From Bradyrhizobium erythrophlei (GTDB lineage: Bacteria > Pseudomonadota > Alphaproteobacteria > Rhizobiales > Xanthobacteraceae): a DNA stretch of 64,000 bases. The stretch lies in NCBI GenBank assembly GCA_900129675.1, contig FSRD01000001.1, forward strand, positions 2,035,501 through 2,099,500. The letters are read 5' to 3'. Positions 7,759 through 16,760 of this stretch are shown here, piece by piece (the first letter of the stretch is position 1; every line of letters starts with the position of its first letter). The notes beneath the pieces were generated by a model that made no database searches, was not told the origin of the DNA, and was given only the letters and a program-made list of their open reading frames with translations. The translations under genes were made by a program, and so were the position numbers.

Positions 7759-8313
7759 GCCATTTGTGATGGACCGACAAGGTCAGAAGCTTAATAACTT
7801 CTCCCGGATCAGCTTGAGCTACCATTCTAGGACCTCCGAATGGAGTGACTTCCAACTGCCGGTGAGAAGTCCAACTGAAAATATCTTGAATTGGCACGAA
7901 GATGCAGTATCGGAAGTATTCAATATTACGAATGGCAATCCTTACTTCGCGAACATAGTTTGCGCAGGTGTTATGCGTTTGGCCGTGTCCGAGCGCGATG
8001 CAGACATCACCTCGAAGGAGGTTGGCAGAGCCATTGAGTTAGAAATTTCGACGTTTGGCGCAAATTCTTTTGCTCATCTTTGGCAAGATGGAGTTCCAAG
8101 GCCGGCGGTGGAGCGCGAGCCCGACATTTTGCGACGGATGAGGGTCCTTGTTGCCTTCGCCCGTTGCTTAAGACACAACCAAAGTTCGAATCTAGAGAAT
8201 ATTGCCGCGAGCAAGACTTCCACGAGTCTTACGGAGGGAGAGATACACTCTACGTTGAACGATTTCGTCAGACGAGAGGTTCTAACCGAGAACAATCGGG
8301 TGTTCGAATTCGG
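7757..8313 (+). other. Inverted internal segment of the ATPase-PRTase gene
   Basis: On the + strand this block encodes 186 residues starting MPFVMDRQGQKLN, with NITNGNPYFANIVC (a helix typical of the C-terminal part of STAND/AAA ATPases) and a winged-helix-like end LTENNRVFEFG. The flanking gene is on the - strand and breaks exactly at these borders: it reads ...VLVGGEN just right of 8313 and LPIFRLW... just left of 7757. Turning the block around gives GGEN-MPFVM and FEFG-LPIFR, both in frame. I see no long inverted repeat at the borders, only short similar bases (GGCGAA / GGGCAA), and no recombinase gene close by. Confidence 0.8.
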
Positions 8314-9981
8314 ATTTTCGCCACCTACGAGAACAATACAAATATTTCCGCATCGAGAAAGCGCTCGTAGATTCGCGAAGAACGTCTCAGCGAGATTGCC
8401 CTGCAGGAAGGGTTCTTGATGAATTTCGTCGAATTCATCAAGAATGATCACGAACTTTCGGGTTGGCGAAACTTGAAATGCAAAATTGGCAACGTGCACC
8501 AGATCTGCAAGCGACCCGTTATAGTCTCCCTTTGGAACTACCACTTCCGTGGGAAGGCACCTCTGAATGAAGTTCTCGATGTTGTCACCAAGGCGTCGGA
8601 GTGAAATTGTGGGATCGGCGTGTGCGACACCGCCCCAAAGAACGTAATGACCCTCCACAATAGCATTTTGATTATTTGTCTTTGCGAACTCCGCCGCCGC
8701 TAAAGCCAATGATGTTTTTCCTACTCGCTTCTGCCCAGTAATGTAGAAGGGCTCCATCGGATTCCGGAGTAGTTTGGTAGCTAGCAGTCTGACCTTATCG
8801 AGGCGTCCTACAAAGTGCTCCCCTCGTGCTACGTCGGTGCTATAAGGCGTCTTGTATTCAAGCGACTGCCAATCTGTCTTCGCTTCCTGAGCCACGACTT
8901 CAATTTCAAATACTTCAGTTCGACGAACGGGATTACCAATCTCACCCCATTTTACTTCCAGCATTAATTGGAACTTTGCAGTCGCCGCGATTACCATGGC
9001 ATCTAGGATCACCGAGAAATCGCCGGGCAAGACATTTCCAAGGTTTATGGATGAACCTCCCAGAACGATATCGTCCGTAGCGGATGTCGCCGATATCTCG
9101 AGGTTCGTTGCGAGCCCAGGTCCTGAGTTGCGAAATGGGATCGCAATTTGCAGCTCCCGGCCGGACTCGTGTAGTGGGTATCGCTTCTGAAGCTGTGAAC
9201 CGATCGTTCGCGCGAATGTTATCGAAGTTGAAAACCTCCCGCGCAAAGTATCCACAAAAGCTGAAATGACGTTTTCCGCGTTGCGGAGAAATGGAATCAG
9301 AAAGTCCTGATTTAGAAAGGTAGGCGTTGAGGTTGCTTCGCCCTTCGCTAGCGAAATGGCTCGATTGCAATCCTCGATGTCCATCAACAGTGACGGAGTG
9401 GTTTCGGAAAGTCGTCCCAGCTTGCCGATGATCGACTCAATTGTGCTGCGGGTTTCGTTCAGTAGGAATTGGGACCCATACTGCCGTATGACGCTATGAT
9501 TTAAACAGCCGAGAATATCCTTTCGGGCGCTCAGTAAAGCACCCAAATCTCCATAAGGTATTTGCAGAGGGCTCAATATTTCGGCGACTCTTTGGTGACA
9601 GGCGGTGAGCAGCAAGAACTTACCAATGTTTTGCGAGCGACTATCTATCTTTAAGAAGTTGACTATTTCTGGAATTGCGCCCTCACACAGTTGCACGGTC
9701 AAGCGGATGATTTGGTTGGCTGTATTTGGTTCGGGTAGGAGGCCCTGAATCGCAATGCATCGCAGCAGTACAATAGCGGCCGCGCGATGCTTCATAGGCT
9801 CTCGGGCCAATTCTTGGAGCGCGTCACCGATTGACCCGGATTCGAGCGAACTCATCTGAAGTAGCAGAGCTCTTAAAGCGTTGCGTGCATCTTCAATGTT
9901 GTTGTCAAGAATTGCTTGCTCTAGTGCGAAAGTATCAAGTGTCTGCTTTGCGTGTGAAGCGCTTTCGGTAAGCTCAATCAT
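8074..9981 (-). CDS. STAND/AAA-type ATPase, N-terminal part of the broken fusion
   Basis: This 635-aa ORF is authentic for residues 1-556; the last 79 residues are antisense readout of the inverted block. In order: a helical region (1-250), an Ig-like beta domain (about 275-365), then the NTPase opening FVGRLDKV (390-397), Walker A GQKRVGKTS (416-424) and Walker B FVIILDEFDE (510-519), ending with VLVGGEN (550-556). Such ATPases act as sensors or switches in antiviral and other conflict systems. A 72-aa gene ends 20 bases upstream, so the two are probably one operon. There is no strong ribosome site before the ATG at 9981. Confidence 0.75.
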   Translation of the reverse strand: MIELTESASHAKQTLDTFALEQAILDNNIEDARNALRALLLQMSSLESGSIGDALQELAREPMKHRAAAIVLLRCIAIQGLLPEPNTANQIIRLTVQLCEGAIPEIVNFLKIDSRSQNIGKFLLLTACHQRVAEILSPLQIPYGDLGALLSARKDILGCLNHSVIRQYGSQFLLNETRSTIESIIGKLGRLSETTPSLLMDIEDCNRAISLAKGEATSTPTFLNQDFLIPFLRNAENVISAFVDTLRGRFSTSITFARTIGSQLQKRYPLHESGRELQIAIPFRNSGPGLATNLEISATSATDDIVLGGSSINLGNVLPGDFSVILDAMVIAATAKFQLMLEVKWGEIGNPVRRTEVFEIEVVAQEAKTDWQSLEYKTPYSTDVARGEHFVGRLDKVRLLATKLLRNPMEPFYITGQKRVGKTSLALAAAEFAKTNNQNAIVEGHYVLWGGVAHADPTISLRRLGDNIENFIQRCLPTEVVVPKGDYNGSLADLVHVANFAFQVSPTRKFVIILDEFDEIHQEPFLQGNLAETFFANLRALSRCGNICIVLVGGENPNSNTRLFSVRTSRLTKSFNVECISPSVRLVEVLLAAIFSRFELWLCLKQRAKATRTLIRRKMSGSRSTAGLGTPSCQR

Positions 9982-10001
9982 TGGTCGCCTATGACCTTGT
10001 C

Positions 10002-10220
10002 CTAGTATTCTTGCTGATTTAACGCGCTATATACGTGGTCGTGCAGGCTGAAGGGAATTGGGCTCCACACAAACCGTTCTGGCTCTACTATATATCCGAT
10101 GCCTATTCGAGCCGTGTTGGTGATCAGAAAATCCTCTTCCCATGTTGTTTCACTGAGTGGCGAGCAATCTGCATCGCACGAACCTGCCAGGATTCTGGCG
10201 CTTTTGATATGAACAGCCAT
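10002..10220 (-). CDS. Small protein of unknown function in the defence-like operon
   Basis: A 72-aa acidic product (starts MAVHIKSARI; contains PLSETTWEEDFLITNTARIG). The frame is open further upstream, but an AGGGAG site eight bases before the ATG at 10220 sets this start. Its stop lies 20 bases before the ATPase start, so co-transcription is likely. I do not recognise the family. Upstream, at about 10240-10249, lies the palindrome GCGTATACGC, a possible operator. Base composition matches the AT-rich insert. Confidence 0.55.
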   Translation of the reverse strand: MAVHIKSARILAGSCDADCSPLSETTWEEDFLITNTARIGIGYIVEPERFVWSPIPFSLHDHVYSALNQQEY

Positions 10221-10450
10221 TATGTGCTCCCTAAAAATGCGTATACGCCAAGTAACACACTGGATCGTAGGTAGTATAGACATAGGAGACAACTTATAAT
10301 TTACGCTGCGGGGGCTCGGAAAGGGGGGACTCGAGCGGTGGCCGGCCGGCCTTTTACCTGGGTCTAAACTTGCGAAGGGCCAAAAATCTGATCCGCCCAG
10401 GCCGATTGGTGCTAGTCTTTGCTCGTCTCGACCATCAATGGGAGCGCCTG

Positions 10451-10930
10451 ATGTATAGGAAGGTTCTTCTCGCCTATGACGGGTCAATCGAGGGTCGGCG
10501 CGCCTTGCGGGAGGGCGCAAAGCTCGCGCAGCTTTGCCGTGCCGAGGTCTTTCTGCTCGCGGTCGTTGAGATCTCGTCCATCATGACCCCCGAAGCCGGG
10601 CTTGCGATCCCGATCGAGCAGCAAGCCGACGATTACAAAGCGATCCTGAACGAAGGCTCGGAGCGGCTGAAGGCGTTGGGCTTCTCCCCGACTTCGCGAC
10701 TGGAAGTCGGAGATGCCGGGCAAAAGATTGCGGAAGTCGCCGAGCAAATCGGGGCCCACCTCGTCGTGGTCGGTCATCGTCCGCAAGGGCCGCTGGCGCG
10801 ATGGTTCGGTTCGGTCGGCAGCTACCTGGTCAAGCGGCTCCGCTGCAGCGTGCTGGTCGCCCAGACCGAAATCAGCGACGACGAATTCGAACGGCTGAAG
10901 CCGCCGATGGAAAGGGCGGCCTCGGGCTAG
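10451..10930 (+). CDS. Universal stress protein (UspA family)
   Basis: A 159-aa single-domain USP: it starts MYRKVLLAYDGSIEGRRAL and has the ATP-binding loop pattern G-x2-G-x9-G-S in VGHRPQGPLARWFGSVGS near the C-terminus. The frame opens at 10370 but GGAGCG ahead of the ATG at 10451 and family length favour this start. These proteins are induced under stress or growth arrest; the exact role is unknown. It is convergent with the YccF gene and marks the right edge of the AT-rich insert. Confidence 0.88.
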   Translation: MYRKVLLAYDGSIEGRRALREGAKLAQLCRAEVFLLAVVEISSIMTPEAGLAIPIEQQADDYKAILNEGSERLKALGFSPTSRLEVGDAGQKIAEVAEQIGAHLVVVGHRPQGPLARWFGSVGSYLVKRLRCSVLVAQTEISDDEFERLKPPMERAASG

Positions 10931-10969
10931 GGCGGACACCGGGCCGAGAGTATCAGGCCGCGGTTATTC

Positions 10970-11374
10970 TCAGGCTGGAACGATGATCTTGCCGATCGGC
11001 CACAATGCGATGCCGGCGAGCTTCAAATGGGCCCAGGCGAAGGGGATGCCGACGATGGTCAAGGCCATCAGGATCGCGGTGATGACATGCCCGAGTGCCA
11101 GCCACCATCCCGCGAGCACCAGCCAGATGATGTTGCCGATCACGCCGAGCGGCCCGGTGCCGATATCGGGCTGTCCAGTGTAAGCCTCGCGTGACACGGC
11201 TCGATGACCGAACGGAAACAGGGTGTAGGCCGCAATATTGAACGCCGCCCTGGCCCAGTGCAGGCCGATAATCGTGATGGCCATGATAACAGCGGCGACC
11301 AGCCAGCCGACGGCCATCCATGCGCCGCCGATGACGATCCAGAGAATATTCAGAAGCAATGAGACCGGGGACAT
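10970..11374 (-). CDS. YccF domain-containing inner membrane protein
   Basis: A 134-aa protein with two YccF repeats, each with a hydrophobic hairpin: LLLNILWIVIGGAWMAVGW with AAYTLFPFG, then IGNIIWLVLAGWWLALGH with IALWPIGK. Four membrane segments are visible. The function of YccF proteins is unknown. GGAGAT before the ATG supports the start. Confidence 0.88.
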   Translation of the reverse strand: MSPVSLLLNILWIVIGGAWMAVGWLVAAVIMAITIIGLHWARAAFNIAAYTLFPFGHRAVSREAYTGQPDIGTGPLGVIGNIIWLVLAGWWLALGHVITAILMALTIVGIPFAWAHLKLAGIALWPIGKIIVPA

Positions 11375-11537
11375 GAAGCCATCTCCATCTTGCCGGCGAC
11401 ACGATTGAAATCAAAAATCGCGCCGGCGCCGAAACCGGCCCGCATCAGGCTCGCATCAACCCGATTGCCGCCGGGAACCCAGACGGTAAACTGTTTCCCA
11501 ACACGATCAAGCAACCCGCCCAAAGGGAGAAGCGTCG

Positions 11538-12617
11538 ATGCGTCCGCTCGAATTCGGCTGGTATCTGCCCACGCATGGCGACACCACGGCCTATGGCCTG
11601 ATGGAGGCGCAAATCGCCGGGTCGCCGGAATTGTGCGACCGCGTGGTGCAGGCGGCGGAACTGGCCGGCTTCGAATATCTGCTGATCCCGGTCGGTTCGA
11701 CCTGCTGGGAGGCCTGGATATCCGGCGCGTTCATGGCGGCGCGTTCGTCGAAGATCAAGCCGCTGATCGCGGCGCGGCCGGGCTATATCAATCCGGTGCT
11801 GCTGGCCAAGATGATCGCGACCTTCGACCAGATGTCGGGCGGACGCATCTGCATCAATCTGATCGCCGGCCAGAACGAGAGTGAAGTCGTGGCCGAGGGC
11901 GTGCGTTATGCCAAGGAGGAGCGCTACGCGCTGATGGAGGAGGAGGTCTCGATCCTCAAGGCGCTCTGGACGACGCGCGGCCCGCTGAATTTCGAGGGCC
12001 GGTTTCACAAGCTGTCCGGCGCGCATATAAGGCCGCGGCCGCTGCAGCAGCCATTTCCAAAATTCTATCTCGGCGGCGGCTCGCGCCAGGCCTGGGAGTT
12101 GTCGGCAAAGCATTCCGACGTGCATCTGTTCTGGGGCGATCTGCCGGAGCGCATCGCGCAGAACATCGCCGAGATCAGGCAGATGGCGCGCGCGCATGGC
12201 CGCGAGAACGAGATCGGCTTCGGGATGCGGCTGCAGGTGATTTGCCGCGAAGATGAAGCGGATGCGTGGGAGGCCGCAGATCGACTGGTGCGTCACGCCA
12301 CCGAGCGGCAGAAGCAGGAGATGAAGACGCTCTATAACAAGTCCGAGGCGAACCAGCGCGTGCAGCAGCTCGCCCGCGAACATGGCGACCTGCTGCTGCC
12401 GCATTTATGGACCGGCATCACCAAAGTCCGTCCGGGCGCCGGCATCGCCGTGGTCGGCAATCCCGCCCAGTGCGCCGGCACGCTGCAGCAATTCATCGAT
12501 GCCGGCTGTCATTCGTTCTGCCTGTCCGGCTATCTGCATGACGAGGAGGCCGAGCGTTTTGGGCGGCTGATCCGGCCCATTCTCGCCGAAACCAATCGCA
12601 ACCGGTGGGCGGCGTAA
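11538..12617 (+). CDS. Luciferase-like flavin-dependent monooxygenase (SsuD-like)
   Basis: A 359-aa LLM-class enzyme. It has the TIM-barrel start LEFGWYLPTHGDT, the FMN-site stretch SGGRICINLIAGQNESEV, and the IRPRPLQQPFPKFYLGGGS segment seen in alkanesulfonate monooxygenases. Such enzymes use FMNH2 and O2 to cleave sulfonates or related compounds; the substrate cannot be read from the sequence. There is no flavin reductase or ssuABC gene beside it, so it depends on a reductase elsewhere. A GGGAG site precedes the ATG. Confidence 0.82.
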   Translation: MRPLEFGWYLPTHGDTTAYGLMEAQIAGSPELCDRVVQAAELAGFEYLLIPVGSTCWEAWISGAFMAARSSKIKPLIAARPGYINPVLLAKMIATFDQMSGGRICINLIAGQNESEVVAEGVRYAKEERYALMEEEVSILKALWTTRGPLNFEGRFHKLSGAHIRPRPLQQPFPKFYLGGGSRQAWELSAKHSDVHLFWGDLPERIAQNIAEIRQMARAHGRENEIGFGMRLQVICREDEADAWEAADRLVRHATERQKQEMKTLYNKSEANQRVQQLAREHGDLLLPHLWTGITKVRPGAGIAVVGNPAQCAGTLQQFIDAGCHSFCLSGYLHDEEAERFGRLIRPILAETNRNRWAA

Positions 12618-12649
12618 GGCGCGCCCGATGGTCGTTGCCGCCGACGACG

Positions 12650-15600
12650 TCAGGCCAGCGCCTGCGCCTTTTCGCGGTGCGCGCCGAGCAATCGCCTGAC
12701 CTCGAGGGCTGGCTTGGCCGCGCTGAACAGGTAGCCCTGCATCTCGGTACAGCCGAGCTTCCGCAGTATTTCCCTCTGCGGTTCGGTTTCGACGCCTTCG
12801 GCCGTCGTCGTCATATTGCGCGCCGCGGCGATGTTCACCACCGCCAGCACGATTGCCGCCGAGCCGTCGACCTCGATATCGCTGACGAAGCAGCGGTCGA
12901 TCTTGATCTTGTCGAACGGGAACCGCTTCAGATAGCTCAGCGAGGAGAATCCGGTGCCGAAATCGTCGAGCGCGATGCGCACGCCGATGGCGCGCAGCTG
13001 ATGCAGGATCGCCAGCGCGGTCTCATCGTCATGGATCAGCACCGCCTCGGTGATCTCGATCTCCAGCCGGCTTGGCGTGAGACCGGAGGCCGCGAGCGCG
13101 CCCGCGATCCGCAGCGCCAGCGTCTGGTTTTTCAACTGTATCGGCGAGACGTTGACGGCAAGCCGGATCTGATGCGGCCAGGTGGCGGCCTCGGCGCAGG
13201 CGGTTTGCAGCACCCAATCGCCGAGCTCGTTGATCAGGCCGGTGTCCTCCGCCAGCGGGATGAACTCCGCGGGCGAGACCATGCCGCGTTCGGGATGACG
13301 CCAGCGCAACAGCGCCTCGCAACCCGTCACCTCGTTGCTGTGGAGATCGAGTAGCGGCTGGTAATGGATTTCGAAACCGCCATCGACCATCGCCTGGCGC
13401 AGATCCTGTTCCATGGTGAGCCGGGCCTTGGCGCGGGCGTCCATGGCCGGCTCGAAGAAGCGATGAGTGCGGCGTCCTTCGGCCTTGGCGGCGTACATCG
13501 CCAGGTCGGCGTTCTTGATCAGCTGATCGAGATCGGTGCCGTCCTGCGGCGCCAGCGCGATGCCGATGCTGGCATCGGTGGAGAGATGATGACCGAGGCA
13601 CCGGCAGGGTTGCCGGATCGCGTCGTGGATCCGCGTCACGAATTCTATCGTGTCGGCGACATCGCCGACCGCGGTCTGGATCACCGCAAATCGTCGCCGC
13701 CAAGCCGCGCGATGAGATCGGTCGGCTTGATGCAGCTCTTGATGCGGGCGGCCACGGTCTTCAACAGCTCGTCGCCGACATGATGGCCGAGCGAGTCGTT
13801 GATGCCCTTGAACTCGTCGATATCGATATAGAGCAGGGCGAATTGTTCGCCCCCAACCGCCTTCCGAAGCTCGCGCTCGATTTGTTTCCGGAACAGCACC
13901 CGGTTCGGCAGGTCGGTCAGCGCGTCGTAATGCGCGAGGTGCGCGATTTTTTCGTCGGCACGCCGGCGTTCGGTGACGTCGTCGACGACGTGGATGATGT
14001 ATCGCGTCTCGCCCGCGGAATCGCGAATTCCGATCCGTCTCGACGTGATGTAACGCGCGCCCATCGCCTGGGTTTTCCAGAGGTGTTCGTCCTTGAACAG
14101 TCCATCGGTGGATTGCAGCGCGGTCTCGTCATCGGCCGTGACGATCTCGGCGGAAGCCTTCGGAAATATATCGAAGGCCGTCTTGCCGACGATGAGATCG
14201 CGTGAAATGCCGAATTGTGCTTCGGCCACGCGGTTGACCAGGAGATAGCGGCGGTCCTGCGTCCCCTTTACAGTGATCTGCGATGGAATGTGATCGACGA
14301 TCTCGCGCAGGAATGCATAGTTGCGGTCGCGTTCCTGTTCGAGCTCGCGGCGCTCCGTGATGTCTTCCATCGTGGCGACCCATCCGCCGTGCACCAGCGG
14401 CTTGCTGATAGCCAGAAAGGAGCGCCCGTCCGCGCATTGCATGATGCTGTGGTCGACCTGGCCCTGTGCGATGTTATGCATGACGCCGGAACAGAATTCG
14501 TCCACTTCGCCTGCAAAGGACCCGGTGTCCTTGCGGTGCTGCATCAGCTCACGGAAATGACAGCCTGGCTTCACGACCTCCGTCGACAGGTTGTACATGT
14601 CGACGTAGCGCCGGTTGAAGGTGACAATGCGCGCGGAGGCGTCGAAGAGTACCAAACCCTGGATCATGTTGTTGAGCGCGGTGTCGAGCCGGCGCTTTTC
14701 CGATTCCAGCCGCTGCTGCGCTTCCCGGCTTTGCCGGGTCATCTGCCGGATGATCAGAAGCAGGATCAGGGCGATCACCAACGCGGCCAGGGTGGCGGCG
14801 GTGATCAGGAATCGGGTTTGCTCGCGCCAGTCGGCCAGCGCGGCCGAGACCGTGTTGGTCGCGACGACGACAATCGGAAAATGGCTGAGCCGCGCCGCGG
14901 AGCCGAGCCGGTCCATTTGATCGACCGGGCTTTGCACCCGCAGTGTCTGCAGACCTCCCTGGCTCAGGACGCGCTGCAGCAGAGGCGCCGTTGGAAACTT
15001 CTGCCCGATCATCTGATCGACGTGCGGATAGCGCGCCAGCAGGGTGCCATCGGCATGAAACATGGAAACGGTCGCATCCATTCCGATGGCGACGGAGGCA
15101 AAGAATTTCTCGTAATTGGCGGGGTCGATGCGCCGCGTCATCACGCCGAGAAAGATCCCGTTTTCCCCGTTCAACCGATGGGCGATGACGGTGTTCAGGT
15201 TGCCGTCGAGATGGCTGCGAACCGCCTCGGTCAGAATTGCTTCCGATTGCGGGTTGGATTTGAAGCTCTTGAAGTAGGCCCGGTCGGCGATACTGAGGGG
15301 TGGTGCCGGCAAGGGTCTCGACCAGTTGATCAGGTCTCCGCTGGTATCGAGGATGGAGATGTCGCCGAGATAGGACAGTCCGCTGGTTTTGGATCTCAGG
15401 ATCTCATGCGCTTGCGGACTCGACATCCGTTCCCGGAACGTCTCCGACGAGGTGATGCCGGAAATGCGCAGCTGGGAGATCACATCGGCAGCGATCTTCT
15501 CGGAGTCCTCGAACTGCCGGTCGAAATGGCGGGTGAGGAGCAGAACGGTATTCTGCAGCTCGCGCTCGCTGTTATGCAGCGCGCGCTCGCGGAATTCGCC

Positions 15601-15756
15601 GACCATCATGATGGTGCCGATGAAGATCGCCGCGACCAGCGACCCACCGCAGAGCGCCAGCCATAGCACCGGGCTTCGGATCATCGCGGTACGGTCTCGT
15701 CCGGTCGCTGCGGCTTGTGACATCAAGCCTCTTATGTCGTTAAACGGATTGCGCAT
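12650..15756 (-). pseudogene. Cache-PAS-GGDEF-EAL c-di-GMP protein, frameshifted in the GGDEF motif
   Basis: Two ORFs (15756-13681 and 13684-12650) join into one protein of about 1035 aa: TM1 (residues 28-50), periplasmic Cache-like sensor, TM2 (about 315-337), two PAS domains, GGDEF and EAL. At 13690/13691 one base is missing: the first ORF ends RLGGDDLR-stop, while one added base gives RLGGDEFAVIQT and runs into the second ORF. The EAL half keeps EALLRW, DDFGTGFSSL and KIDRCF and looks able to hydrolyse c-di-GMP if made alone. Gene decay and a sequencing error are both possible. Confidence 0.85.
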
Positions 15757-15824
15757 TCCCTTCCCCCGAGGGAATTCATACGACGCAGAAATGACATAAG
15801 CGGTTAGGAAATCCGGTTACCCAA

Positions 15825-15890
15825 GACTTAATCGGACTTGAGACTTAATCGGACTAGAGACTTGATCGGGCTTGAGGCTTGATCGGCGTT
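15825..15890. repeat. Four tandem 17-bp repeats in the intergenic region
   Basis: The unit GACTTAATCGGACTTGA occurs at 15825, 15842 and 15859 with increasing changes, and a shortened fourth copy starts at 15876. It lies upstream of the c-di-GMP gene and of the CMD-family gene at 16069. The rest of 15757-16068 shows no gene. Decayed repeat expansion is the simplest reading; multiple binding sites for a regulator are an alternative. Confidence 0.7.
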
Positions 15891-16068
15891 GCGCGGACCG
15901 GTCGCGGCCGCCCTGGATCGAGGCTTTTGCGGCGCCCGCTGGCGAAATTGCAGCCCTGATCCCCGGGCCGTTCAATACCCCATTGAACCAGTCGTCCATC
16001 GGGCTAGGCTATTTGCCGCAGGAATCAGCCAATGCGGCGACAAGTCCGCGCCTGTCAGGGAGAGAACA

Positions 16069-16707
16069 ATGAAAAAATGGCTCGCCGTCTTCGGTGTTGC
16101 GGCCCTCGTTGCGGCGTCGCCCACAAGCCGTGCCGAGGAAATCACCCGCTTTTCGCCCTTGAAGGCCGAGGAATTGACCCCGCCGCAAAAGGCCTGGGCG
16201 GACATGATTGCGGTGCCGCCGCGCAACGCAAAATTCACCGCGCCGCCCTACCGCGCCTATATCCGCAGCCCCGATCTGGCGCCGCGGCTGTCGGCGCTGT
16301 CGGACTATCTGCGCTGGAATACCTCGCTGCCGCCGCGGCTGAGCGAACTTGCGATCCTGATCACTGCGCGGCAGTGGACGGCGCAATATGAGTGGTTCGC
16401 GCATTATCCGCTCGCGCTCAAGGGCGAGCTCGATCCCAAGGTGGCGGATGCGATCGCGGCCGGCAAGCGGCCCGACAATATGAGGGATGACGAGGCGGCG
16501 CTCTATGATCTGGCGACTGCGCTCTACCGCGACCGGAAGGTCACCGACCCCGTCTACAAGGCGGCGCTCGAAAAATTCGGCGAGCGCGGCATCATGGATA
16601 TCATCGGCATCATCGGCTATTACGACCTGGTCTCGATGACGCTGATCACGATGCAGGCCGGGGCGCCGAACGACAGCGTGCCGCCGCTGCCGGCGCTTTC
16701 GAAATAG
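16069..16707 (+). CDS. Exported carboxymuconolactone decarboxylase (CMD) family protein
   Basis: A 212-aa protein with a cleavable signal peptide (MKKWLAVFGVAALVAASPTSRA) and a CMD-like helical domain. LSELAILITARQWTAQYEW (about residues 93-111) is the usual central helix, but it lacks the CxxC redox pair of AhpD. The role is unknown; peroxidase-like activity should not be assumed without the cysteines. AGGGAGAG ahead of the ATG at 16069 decides the start within a longer open frame. Confidence 0.8.
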   Translation: MKKWLAVFGVAALVAASPTSRAEEITRFSPLKAEELTPPQKAWADMIAVPPRNAKFTAPPYRAYIRSPDLAPRLSALSDYLRWNTSLPPRLSELAILITARQWTAQYEWFAHYPLALKGELDPKVADAIAAGKRPDNMRDDEAALYDLATALYRDRKVTDPVYKAALEKFGERGIMDIIGIIGYYDLVSMTLITMQAGAPNDSVPPLPALSK

Positions 16708-16760
16708 GTCGATCAAGTGGGAGTTCGGTCGAGCGGCGGATGCGCCGCTCGAGAAGCGGT

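Larger units (their letters stand above)
6766..9981 (-). pseudogene. ATPase-PRTase fusion gene split by inversion (ancestral unit)
   Basis: Restoring the 7757-8313 block gives one ORF of about 1071 codons: 556 residues from the N-terminal ORF, 186 from the inverted block and 329 from the PRTase ORF. The domain order is helical region, Ig-like domain, STAND-type NTPase with its C-terminal helical/winged-helix part, and PRTase-like domain. Fusion of an NTPase switch to a nucleotide-modifying effector fits a defence protein that depletes or modifies a nucleotide on activation; that function is inferred. In the present orientation the protein cannot be made in one piece, unless the segment flips back in part of the population. 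Confidence 0.7.

Noticed and set aside
7670..8419. 249-aa + strand ORF as an independent gene
   Set aside because: Only 7757-8313 is coding-like, and it is the inverted middle of the - strand ATPase-PRTase gene; both flanks are antisense to that gene.
10260..10440. Right-hand att site or third tRNA-like repeat of the AT-rich insert
   Set aside because: I looked for GTTCGAATCGTGTCGGG-like sequence here and found none; the right border is set only by the change in composition.
10221..10520. N-terminal extension of the 72-aa gene to 172 aa
   Set aside because: The extra residues are Arg/Pro-rich and cover the GC-rich neighbour; AGGGAG marks the ATG at 10220.
15825..15890. CRISPR array
   Set aside because: The 17-bp units are directly adjacent without spacers and no cas gene is present; no other spaced direct repeats were seen in the window.
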